A DNA stretch of 37,061 nucleotides from NCBI GenBank assembly GCA_022570885.1, contig JACZYW010000004.1, positions 1 through 37,061 on the forward strand. Reading direction: 5' to 3'. Position 1 is the stretch's first letter; each line of letters begins with the position of its first letter. This document shows positions 26,383 to 34,670 of this stretch, piece after piece. The stretch comes from Chloroflexota bacterium (GTDB lineage Bacteria > Chloroflexota > Dehalococcoidia > DSTF01 > RBG-16-68-14). The notes under the pieces were generated by a model. The model saw nothing but the letters and a program-made list of their open reading frames with translations. It ran no database searches and was not told where the DNA came from. The translations under genes were made by a program, and so were the position numbers.

Positions 26383-27120
26383 GTGGGTAACCATATTCTC
26401 CTGTTTGATGATTGTGGAGAGGGCGCTGACGGCGTTATCGATCGTCTCGCCCAGTCCGGATTTATCATCAAGCATGTCCGTAACCTAGATGAAGCGGCCC
26501 GCCGATTCCACGATGCTTCGCAGACCCCCATCGTTGCTCTGTTGACGTCTGCTGAGGCTGTCGAGCGGTGCGCGGCCCTGAGATGGATCTGCACATCGCC
26601 GATGATCGTCCTCCTTCGTGACAGTGACGATGACCCTCTCGTCCGCGATGAGACCGTTGCTGCGTGTCTCGAAGCTGGGGCGGATACGGTGATGTCTGCT
26701 GCGCTCGGCCGGCGCGAACTGGCGGCGAGAATCACCGCCGCTATCGGTACCCGGCGGCGAATAGAACCACGACAGCATCGCCGCGAAAGCTTCCCGCCGG
26801 GGGACTCGGTGACCTATCGATTCGGAGACCTCGTGATCGACCCGGCAAGGCATGCGGTCATGGTCTCTGGACAGCACATCGCATTGACTCCCACCGAGTT
26901 TCGACTGCTCGTCGCGCTCGCTCGGCGCTCCGGGAGGACGGCGCGCCACGAAGAATTGGTTGCTGAGGTTTGGGGCGCGCCGGGTAGTCACCGTCACAAG
27001 ATGCTTCGCTTGTATATCAGCTACTTGCGTAGAAAGCTAGAAGCGGGACGAAATCGTCCCCCGCTGGTCGTGAGCCAGCGGGGGATCGGCTACAGGCTCG
27101 CTAACAACGTGCAGTCATGA
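26383..27120 (+). CDS. OmpR/PhoB-type winged-helix regulator with degenerate receiver domain
   Basis: LTPTEFRLLVALARRSGRTARHEELVAEVWG...YISYLRRKLE...QRGIGYRL; receiver-like N-terminus with TPIVALLTSAE at the acceptor strand; GTG start. Confidence 0.83.
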   Translation: MGNHILLFDDCGEGADGVIDRLAQSGFIIKHVRNLDEAARRFHDASQTPIVALLTSAEAVERCAALRWICTSPMIVLLRDSDDDPLVRDETVAACLEAGADTVMSAALGRRELAARITAAIGTRRRIEPRQHRRESFPPGDSVTYRFGDLVIDPARHAVMVSGQHIALTPTEFRLLVALARRSGRTARHEELVAEVWGAPGSHRHKMLRLYISYLRRKLEAGRNRPPLVVSQRGIGYRLANNVQS

Positions 27121-27140
27121 ATAGCGAAAGGACGTGCTAA

Positions 27141-28028
27141 GTGGTTGTAAAAGCGCGGATGGATAAGCCCAGGACGCAAGGTCACATTGCTGTCTATGCG
27201 AAGGATGCGCGAAGACGGCAGGCGCTCGCAAGGACCCTAAGCGCGGCTGGCCATTCACACCACGAAGCGGCGACGCCGGCCGAGCTGCACCGGTTGCTGG
27301 ATCACCAGCGGTTTGACGTAGCGGCGTTGATCGTTCGTGACAGCGAGGAGGCGGAGGCGCTCTCTGCCGCGCTCGACGGCGTGCAGCTACCGCTCCATAC
27401 CATCCTGATCGGCAGCGCCAGCGCTCTGCCGCTTACGCTGAAGCGACGCCGTGGCAGCACCTTTCGTTTTGTTCCCGGGCAGCTCACGGCGCGTGAGATT
27501 ACCCACCTCGTCGACAGCAGCATCAGCGCCGGGACGTGGGATGAGGCCGCCACGGACAACGGCAACGGCTCGCATCTAGAGCAGGTTGAGCTGGAGGAGA
27601 TCATCGAACGCGCTGCCGCAACGGTATACAGCGAGGCGAAGCGGAAGCGACAGCGCTTCAACACCGTGGTCTCTGGAGCCCATGGGTACGTGCTCGGCAA
27701 CCCCGCCAAGCTGCGGCACATATTCAGCGCGCTGCTCCGGCTTTTCGTGTCGCTGGCGCCAACCGGCGTCACGGTCTCCATCGACGCCCACGCAGCCCAC
27801 GACAAGTGGGTGATCGATGTCAAGACGTCGGACGGCAAGGCCAGCCGCCGGCCAGTGGCGGACATTGCCGCGGAGCTTCGGGAAGAGCGCGCCGCGTTGA
27901 CGGCGGTAGCGCGTGAGATACGAGAGCAAGGGGGAATGCTCTGGGTAGAGCTAGCAGGGCCGGCGGCCCTGGCGTTGTGCCTGACGTTGCCCCTTCCAGC
28001 GGAAGCGTTAGAGAGCGCGTCCGCCTGA
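27141..28028 (+). CDS. Receiver-like plus HATPase_c-like protein (putative pseudo-histidine kinase)
   Basis: N-terminal receiver-like fold; VELEEIIERAAATVYSEAKRKRQRFN...GNPAKLRHIFSALLRLFVSLAPTGVTVSI resembles the region around the N-box; C-terminal IREQGGMLWVEL...LCLTLPLP. Confidence 0.55.
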   Translation: MVVKARMDKPRTQGHIAVYAKDARRRQALARTLSAAGHSHHEAATPAELHRLLDHQRFDVAALIVRDSEEAEALSAALDGVQLPLHTILIGSASALPLTLKRRRGSTFRFVPGQLTAREITHLVDSSISAGTWDEAATDNGNGSHLEQVELEEIIERAAATVYSEAKRKRQRFNTVVSGAHGYVLGNPAKLRHIFSALLRLFVSLAPTGVTVSIDAHAAHDKWVIDVKTSDGKASRRPVADIAAELREERAALTAVAREIREQGGMLWVELAGPAALALCLTLPLPAEALESASA

Positions 28029-28080
28029 CGCATCATGGCAGATACGCCCCTCTGTAACAGTTGGCGTAATCGGCTGTTTA
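28021..28080 (+). promoter_or_regulatory. Duplicated regulatory element, copy 2, upstream of flp pilin
   Basis: Aligns ungapped to 25301-25360; core GGCAGATACGCCCCTCTGTAACAGTTGGCGTAATCGGCTGTTTA. Confidence 0.8.
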
Positions 28081-28241
28081 GTGAGTGAAGGGAGGTGGGG
28101 GCCAGGAAAAATACAACAAGCAGTTCCCATGACGGTACGGCAAGGAGAGCAACCGTCCAGAGGGGCATAGGCAAGGCAGGGACTGGCCTGAACAAACCGA
28201 ACAGACAGAACAAGAACATCATTATTAGGAGGAATAATCAC

Positions 28242-28487
28242 ATGGCATTCATGAACACCGCGCTGTTGCGCATGATGACCGCGGTCTCCGGCCTGCGTGC
28301 TCGGTTCTCCGAGGAGCGGGGCCAGGACCTGCTGGAGTACGCCCTGCTGGGCGGCCTGATCGCCGCGGCACTCGTGGCGGCCGGAGTCCTGATCGCCTAC
28401 ACCGGTGGGGTCACGGCGATGGCCGACGGCATCGCCAACTGCATCGACTTCGACAACAGCGTTGGCTCGGAGTGTAATCCTTTCTAA
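28242..28487 (+). CDS. flp: Flp/Fap family type IVb pilin
   Basis: MAFMNTALLRMMTAVSGLRARFSEERGQDLLEYALLGGLIAAALVAAG: class III leader with Glu5-Tyr6; AGGAGG at 28227-28232. Confidence 0.9.
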   Translation: MAFMNTALLRMMTAVSGLRARFSEERGQDLLEYALLGGLIAAALVAAGVLIAYTGGVTAMADGIANCIDFDNSVGSECNPF

Positions 28488-28554
28488 GCTGGAATTGAAA
28501 GGAACGCAGCGGCAGGGAGGCCTTCTCGGCTACCTGCCGCTGCGCACCGCAATC

Positions 28555-29016
28555 ATGATTGAGAAGCTGTTTAGCTGTGTGAGAAGCCCGAGGGGCCAGG
28601 CGCTGATCGAGTTCGCGTTCATCCTGCCGATCATGCTCGTCTTTCTCTTCGCCATCGTCGACTTCGGCATCGCGATCGACAGGCGGATCACGCTGCAGCA
28701 TTCGGTCCGGGAGGGGGCTCGCTATGCGGCGGTCCACTCGAACGAACTGGACATCAAGCAGAAAACAGTTGACCAGGCACAGGGCATTATCGGCCTTGCC
28801 GATGTGGACGTCTGCTACATCGATGGGGACGACAGCAACACCAGCGTCGGTGACCCGGGTGATGCCGTTCGCGTCGGCGGCAGCTTCACTTGGGACTTCC
28901 CGATCATGAAGGAGATCTTCTCGGCCTTCGGCGTGCCGTCGCTATCGATTGAGATGACTCCGTGGGGCACGGCCCGCCTGGAGCGGAGCGTCACAGGAGC
29001 TATCGCATGTTCATAA
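28555..29016 (+). CDS. tadE: TadE-like pseudopilin
   Basis: SPRGQALIEFAFILPIMLVFLFAIVDFGIAIDRRITLQHSVREGARYAAV. Confidence 0.88.
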   Translation: MIEKLFSCVRSPRGQALIEFAFILPIMLVFLFAIVDFGIAIDRRITLQHSVREGARYAAVHSNELDIKQKTVDQAQGIIGLADVDVCYIDGDDSNTSVGDPGDAVRVGGSFTWDFPIMKEIFSAFGVPSLSIEMTPWGTARLERSVTGAIACS

Positions 29017-30218
29017 CACGCATCGTGCGCCGTCTCAGCGAGCAGAGAGGACAGACCTTGATCTTCTTTGCCGGCATCTTCACGGTCATCGCGATCGTCG
29101 GCGCCATCGTAATCGATTTTGGCGTCTGGTTCAGCGAGCGGCGCGGCGCGCAGACGGACAGCGACCTGATCGCTCTGGCCGGCGTGTACGAGCTGCTGAC
29201 CACCGGCAGCGCGTATGCTGACGTTGACATCGCGACGCAGCAGTCCGCCGTCGCGAATGGTATCGACCCCGTCGAGGACCTTCAGAACCTCGCGGTGAGG
29301 AGCCTGGAGTTTCCCGACGGGTACGAGACCGATCCTGACTACTGTCACACTGCAACGGACACCGGCGGCAGACTAAACGCCGTCGTGCTGGACGTTGATC
29401 ACGATTCGCAGGCATTCTTCGCGGGCATCTTTGGGATCGGGACGCCGGATATCGGCGCGCACGCCTGCGCCCGCGCCGGCTCGCTCCGCAGCACCAGCGG
29501 CCTCAGGCCCTGGGCGGTCGCCAGGTTTACGAGCGACTGCTTCGAATGGGATGAGGAGCTGGGTCAGTACGTTCCTCAGTTTGGCCAGGAGTGCATCTTC
29601 CGCATCGACAACTCGTCTCAGGTTGGCTCGATTCGCCTGGGGCCGGACGAAGGCGATGACTGCAGTGGTACCGGCGGCGCCGGCGCGAGCGTCTATCAAG
29701 AAAACATCATTGAAGCGTCGCCTTCTATCTGTGAGATCGGTGACATGGTCGATGTGGAGCCGGGCCTGAACGAGGGTCCGACGAAGCAGGCGCTGGCAAT
29801 CTTACTATCAACCGAGGGGGAATGTGACGAGTTAAACTCGTTTTCTCTAAACTTGGCGGAGCCTGATGGGATCGACGACTTTGTGGAGTCGTTTATACCG
29901 GTGTCCGGCATCATTGGCCCGGACGAGACGTATTTGGATGCAAACTGCAAGACACCGCGGGCAATCAGCCTTGTGATCGTCGACGAGTTCGATGGTCTCG
30001 GCTTCGACAGTGTGCCAATTGTAGGCTTTGCCGCGTTCTTTCTCGTCGCCTGTGACGTGCTCGATAACGACGGCAACGTGATTGAGATCAGCCGGGACTG
30101 CGATTTCTCTGGCTCAAAGTATCAGATTCGGGGCTTCTTCATGAGCATTCTGCTGTTGGAGGGGGACATCGGTGCTTTTGATCAGTTTGGCACGAAGGTG
30201 ATTAGGCTCGCTGAATAG
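29007..30218 (+). CDS. TadG-like Flp pilus-assembly membrane protein
   Basis: SEQRGQTLIFFAGIFTVIAIVGAIVIDFGVWFSERRGAQTDSDLIALAGVYEL; overlaps the tadE-like gene. Confidence 0.75.
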   Translation: MFITRIVRRLSEQRGQTLIFFAGIFTVIAIVGAIVIDFGVWFSERRGAQTDSDLIALAGVYELLTTGSAYADVDIATQQSAVANGIDPVEDLQNLAVRSLEFPDGYETDPDYCHTATDTGGRLNAVVLDVDHDSQAFFAGIFGIGTPDIGAHACARAGSLRSTSGLRPWAVARFTSDCFEWDEELGQYVPQFGQECIFRIDNSSQVGSIRLGPDEGDDCSGTGGAGASVYQENIIEASPSICEIGDMVDVEPGLNEGPTKQALAILLSTEGECDELNSFSLNLAEPDGIDDFVESFIPVSGIIGPDETYLDANCKTPRAISLVIVDEFDGLGFDSVPIVGFAAFFLVACDVLDNDGNVIEISRDCDFSGSKYQIRGFFMSILLLEGDIGAFDQFGTKVIRLAE

Positions 30219-30235
30219 AGCAGGAGGAGAGACAG

Positions 30236-31063
30236 ATGGCACAAGCAGTAGCAGGTTCAAGGCCGGAGAGTAGAAACCGTACGATGATCGTCGCGGCGGT
30301 CGTCTTTGCGGCCATAGCGGCCCTGCTCCTCTTCGTCGCGCTGCAGAACAGCGGCGGAGGTGGGGACAGCGCGAGCGCGCCCGTGGTCACGGCTGACGTG
30401 GTCGTCGCCACTGGAAACGTCAGCGCCAACACGATACTGACGGCCGAAATGATCGAGGTGAAGTCGATACCTGTCGACCAAGCGCTGACGGGTGGCTACA
30501 CCAGCATCGATACGGCGGTTGGTCTACCCGTTCGCTATCCGTTGCAGGCGGGCGAGCAGCTAACGACGTTTAAAGTTGGCATCGAGGCGATCGCGGATGA
30601 GAAGGATCTGGCGCTCGTCCTCGATAACGGAATGCGCGCCTTCGCCGTGTCTGCGAGCGAGGTCACTGCCGTTGGTGGCCTGCTGCTTCCCAAGAACTAT
30701 GTTGATGTGATCGCGGTCTTCCAGAACGAAGAGGGCGACATTGTGAGCGTCGTCACCGTCCTCGAAAACATACAGGTGCTGGGAGTAGCGCAGGAGGCGC
30801 TTGAGCCTGTGCCCGCGAACGTAGGCGATTCCGACGCGAGCGGAAGCGAGACCGGCATCCTCGGCCAACGGTCGGATGGGGTGGAGAGGCAGCCGCGGGC
30901 GCGCTCTGTCACGCTGGCGGTCACGCCCGATCAGGCGCAGCTGCTTGCAGGGCTGCAGACGGATGACATCAACCTCTGGCTCTCATTGCGACCTTTTGAT
31001 GACGACGCAAGCGGCCCGCAAGGCGCCCTAAGCGCAGAGCAGTTCCAGGCCATATCGCAATAA
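30236..31063 (+). CDS. cpaB: Flp pilus assembly protein CpaB (SAF domain)
   Basis: N-terminal TM; VVVATGNVSANTILTAEMIEVKSIP...GLPVRYPLQAGEQL...KNYVDVIAVF. Confidence 0.88.
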   Translation: MAQAVAGSRPESRNRTMIVAAVVFAAIAALLLFVALQNSGGGGDSASAPVVTADVVVATGNVSANTILTAEMIEVKSIPVDQALTGGYTSIDTAVGLPVRYPLQAGEQLTTFKVGIEAIADEKDLALVLDNGMRAFAVSASEVTAVGGLLLPKNYVDVIAVFQNEEGDIVSVVTVLENIQVLGVAQEALEPVPANVGDSDASGSETGILGQRSDGVERQPRARSVTLAVTPDQAQLLAGLQTDDINLWLSLRPFDDDASGPQGALSAEQFQAISQ

Positions 31064-31084
31064 GGCGTAGGAGGAAGACGACAC

Positions 31085-32347
31085 ATGGCGAAGTTACCAG
31101 GGATCTTCATCGTTGACCCAGACCCAGACGCCCGGTACCAGATTCAGCAACTGATACCGCAAACGGGCTTTGCCGTCAGCGGCCAGTCCGGTTTAGGTAC
31201 CGAGGCAGTCGCGCAAGTGACCGAGGCCGGGCCGGACATCATCCTCTGCGGCCTCAAGGAGCCGGTGGCTCGCGTGGTGCAGACCATCGAGTCCATCGCC
31301 TACGCGCTGCCGGAGACTCCGATCATCGTCTACGCCGATACGGCCGATCTAGACATCATCCGCAAGGCGATGCTCGCCGGCGCGCGCAATTTCCTTGAGA
31401 GCCCGCTACAGCCTGACCAGCTCAAGCGCGCCTTCTCCGCGACGCTAGAGGCTGAAGAACGGCGCCATCTACGGCAGGCTAACAACTCCATCCTTGGGCC
31501 GCATGGCGCGATCATCACGGTCTTTGGGGCAAAGGGCGGCATCGGCAAGACGACCCTCGCAGCGAACCTCGCCGTGGCGTTCGTTCGCCAGGCTGGCCAA
31601 TCCTGCGTGCTGGTCGACGCCGACGACTCGTTCGGTGACGCGGCCGCCACGCTCGCCGTCACGCCGGAGCAGACGCTTATAGACGGGTTGCGGGAGCTCG
31701 ACAACGAAGGCGGCGACGTTAGGAGCTGCCTAAGCTACCACAACAGCGGCCTGGCCATCGCTTCGGCGCCGGAAGACCCGCTCCAATGGCGCCAGGTCAA
31801 AGCCAACCGGTTCCAGGAGATGCTGCATCAATTGGCGCGCCAGTTCGATGTTGTCCTTGTCGATACTGCCGGAACGCTTGGCGAAGTGACTCAGGCTGCC
31901 CTGGAGGCGGCGTCGCTCGTGCTATGGCTCACCACACCCGATTACGCCAGCGTTCGCGATTCGCTCCAGGCTCTTCGGGCCGTTCGAAGTCTTGGCCTTG
32001 CCGATGACCGCATCCGGTTCGTGCTCAATGTCACGTCACCGGAGTTCGCCGTGAACCCGGCTACTATCGAGGACGCGATCGGCATGCCGCTCTTCTGGAC
32101 GATTTCCTATGACCGGCTGCTCCGGCAGAGCGGGCTGTTGGGGCAGGCGATCGTCGATGCCCATCCCAACAGCGCGGCCGCGCGGCAGTTCTCAGATCTT
32201 TCGCGGGTGCTAAGTGGGTTGCCGCTGGTACCGCGCAAGGCTGGCCTGTTGAGCCGGGTCTTCTCCAGCCGCAATGGGAAGGCGGAAAAACCGGAGAAGC
32301 TTGAGGAGACTAAAGGCATTGAAGTTGGAGAAGAGGCGTCAGCATGA
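31085..32347 (+). CDS. cpaE: CpaE/TadZ-like protein: degenerate receiver plus MinD-type ATPase
   Basis: FGAKGGIGKTTLAANLA deviant Walker A; VLVDADDSFGDAAATLAV; N-terminal receiver fold. Confidence 0.9.
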   Translation: MAKLPGIFIVDPDPDARYQIQQLIPQTGFAVSGQSGLGTEAVAQVTEAGPDIILCGLKEPVARVVQTIESIAYALPETPIIVYADTADLDIIRKAMLAGARNFLESPLQPDQLKRAFSATLEAEERRHLRQANNSILGPHGAIITVFGAKGGIGKTTLAANLAVAFVRQAGQSCVLVDADDSFGDAAATLAVTPEQTLIDGLRELDNEGGDVRSCLSYHNSGLAIASAPEDPLQWRQVKANRFQEMLHQLARQFDVVLVDTAGTLGEVTQAALEAASLVLWLTTPDYASVRDSLQALRAVRSLGLADDRIRFVLNVTSPEFAVNPATIEDAIGMPLFWTISYDRLLRQSGLLGQAIVDAHPNSAAARQFSDLSRVLSGLPLVPRKAGLLSRVFSSRNGKAEKPEKLEETKGIEVGEEASA

Positions 32348-33681
32348 CCGAAATATTTACCGCCAGCCAAGTTGAAACTCCGCCAATGGTGGGCGAAGAT
32401 GCTTCGCTCAACGTGGAGCAGGCGGCCTTGGTGCACCGGGTGCATCAACGGCTTATTCAGGACATTGACATGGTGGCGTTGGAACAGCAGCCCCCCGAAG
32501 ACGCTCGCAAGGCCATCGAAGCGACTGTGCGCGCTCTCATAAGCGAGATGGCGAGCGGTCTGTACGGGGAGACGAAAGAGGCGTCTGTGAAGGCGGTCCT
32601 GGACGAAGTAGTCGGACTCGGCCCCATTCAGTACCTAGTCGACGACCAGACGGTATCTGAGATCATGATTAACGCCACTGATGAGGTGTACTTCGAGCGA
32701 GACGGCATCATCTACCTCTCGGCCGCCCGCTTCCGCGACAACGAGCATATCATGCGGATCGTCGAGCGCATCATCGCTCCGCTCGGTCGCCGCGTCGATG
32801 AATCGTCCCCATACGTGGACGCCCGGCTGCCGGACGGCTCGCGGGTGAACGTGGTGATTCCACCCCTCGTCCCGCGCGGACCGACGGTCACCATCCGTAA
32901 GTTCCGCCCAGACATGTATACAGCAGACGACCTGATAGCGAACGGAACGTTTACGGAATCGATCGGGAGCTTCCTACGCGCATGCGTTCGGTTGCGCCTC
33001 AACATGGTACTCTCCGGCGGTACTGGCACCGGCAAGACCACGCTACTGAACGCCATTTCAACGTACCTACCGAGCAGCGAGCGCATCATCACCATCGAGG
33101 ATCCCATAGAGCTGAAGCTGCAGCAGAAGCACGTTATCTCGATGGAGGCCCGCCCGCCGAATATCGAGGGCCACAATCAAGTGACGCAGCGCGATCTGGT
33201 TCGCAATGCGCTTCGCATGCGGCCGGACCGCATCATCGTCGGTGAGGTGCGCGGGCCAGAGGCCTTCGACATGATGCAGGCGATGAACACCGGCCATGAA
33301 GGCTCGATGACGACGGTGCACGCGAACACCACACGAGACGCTCTCGCTCGCATCGAAAACATGATCCTGATGGCGGCGCTGGACCTCCCGATCCGCGCCA
33401 TCCGCGAGCAGATGGCGTCCGCGCTCCACCTAGTCATACAGCTCACGCGCTCTAGCGATGGCCGTCGCCGGGTGACCAACATTGCGGAGATTACCGGCAT
33501 GGAGAGCGACATCGTCACGATGCAAGACCTGTTTCGTTTCGAGCAGACAGGCGTTGATGATCAAGGGCGCGTGCAGGGCGACCTAGTGCCGACGGGCATC
33601 AGGCCTACGTTCGCCGAGTTGTTTGAGCGGTCGGGCGTAGATTTCGACTGGGGTGCGGTAGCAAGGGCGAACTGGGGGTAG
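32344..33681 (+). CDS. cpaF: CpaF/TadA type II/IV secretion ATPase
   Basis: LSGGTGTGKTTLLNAI Walker A; RPDRIIVGEVRGPEAFDMMQAMNTGHEGSMTTVHAN; ATGA overlap with cpaE. Confidence 0.95.
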   Translation: MTEIFTASQVETPPMVGEDASLNVEQAALVHRVHQRLIQDIDMVALEQQPPEDARKAIEATVRALISEMASGLYGETKEASVKAVLDEVVGLGPIQYLVDDQTVSEIMINATDEVYFERDGIIYLSAARFRDNEHIMRIVERIIAPLGRRVDESSPYVDARLPDGSRVNVVIPPLVPRGPTVTIRKFRPDMYTADDLIANGTFTESIGSFLRACVRLRLNMVLSGGTGTGKTTLLNAISTYLPSSERIITIEDPIELKLQQKHVISMEARPPNIEGHNQVTQRDLVRNALRMRPDRIIVGEVRGPEAFDMMQAMNTGHEGSMTTVHANTTRDALARIENMILMAALDLPIRAIREQMASALHLVIQLTRSSDGRRRVTNIAEITGMESDIVTMQDLFRFEQTGVDDQGRVQGDLVPTGIRPTFAELFERSGVDFDWGAVARANWG

Positions 33682-33685
33682 TACT

Positions 33686-34660
33686 ATGTTGGCATTTGCT
33701 GCAAGTGCGTTTGTATTCCTGGCGATAGTTACCGGGGCCATCGCCGCGTTTGGTCCGAGCCGCTTTGGACGAAGTAAGTCCGAGGAGCGAATCCTCAGTC
33801 TGCAGCCAAAGCAAGGCCCAACGGGAGATAGCTCGATTGGTCCGTCGTTTAAGCGGTCGCACTCATCCATCCCGACGCTTCGCTCACTGCTGAGCGACAG
33901 CGAATGGGCAGAATCGACAGCTCACGACCTGCAGCAGGCGAACGTCCACCTTCGCGTTGGCGAATACCTACTGATACGGTTCATATTGAGTGCGGTTCTC
34001 TTCTTTGTCGTTGTACTGGTGTTCCGGTTTCACCCACTAGGCATAGTGCTTGGGCTGGCCGCCGCGGGAGCCGGATATATGGTGGCCCCCTTCTATCTGC
34101 AGATGTTGCGACGCAGGCGACTGGCCAAGATCGAGAATCAGCTCGTGGAATTCTTGCCAATGCTCGCCTCGTCGCTCCGCTCCGGATTTGCGTTTCAGCA
34201 AGGCGTTGAGCTTGCAGCTCAGCAACTCGATCCGCCGTTGGCTGATGAGCTCATGATCTTACTGAACGATACGAACTTAGGCGCGACGATGGAGGATGCG
34301 CTGCTGCAGATGGGAGAGCGTGTTGGCAGCATTGACTTCGACATGATGATCACAGCGATCCTCGTCCAGCGCAATACCGGTGGCAACTTGGCCGAGGTTC
34401 TTGAGCGGGCCGCGGAGACGCTGCGGGAGCGGGAGCGCGTTCGCGCCGATCTCCAAACGCTGACTGCTTCGGCGCGACTCACCGGCCTCATCTTGTCGGT
34501 ATATCCTGCGCTAGTCGGTTTGCTGTTGTTGCTCATCATGCCTTCTCTCTGGGGTGTGATGTTTACGGAGACGATCGGACGGATCTTCCTCGGCGTTGCT
34601 CTTGGCCTTCAAGGGATCGGTTTCTTGGTCATGCGCCGCGTCATGAGATTCGAGTTTTAG
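33686..34660 (+). CDS. tadB: TadB-like type II secretion F-domain membrane protein
   Basis: LVEFLPMLASSLRSGFAFQQGVELAAQQLDPPLADELMILLNDTNLGATMEDALLQM...ERVRADLQTLTASARLTG. Confidence 0.9.
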   Translation: MLAFAASAFVFLAIVTGAIAAFGPSRFGRSKSEERILSLQPKQGPTGDSSIGPSFKRSHSSIPTLRSLLSDSEWAESTAHDLQQANVHLRVGEYLLIRFILSAVLFFVVVLVFRFHPLGIVLGLAAAGAGYMVAPFYLQMLRRRRLAKIENQLVEFLPMLASSLRSGFAFQQGVELAAQQLDPPLADELMILLNDTNLGATMEDALLQMGERVGSIDFDMMITAILVQRNTGGNLAEVLERAAETLRERERVRADLQTLTASARLTGLILSVYPALVGLLLLLIMPSLWGVMFTETIGRIFLGVALGLQGIGFLVMRRVMRFEF

Positions 34661-34670
34661 GAGGAAGCGG

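Noticed and set aside
28131-28186. c-di-GMP (GEMM) riboswitch in the flp leader
   Set aside because: Purine-rich segment and one stem are present, but I could not match the conserved GEMM core; kept only as an unassigned leader.
27302-28222. 306-aa minus-strand ORF antisense to the pseudo-kinase and flp leader
   Set aside because: Ser/Arg-rich composition typical of shadow frames; crosses the regulatory element; no domain recognised.
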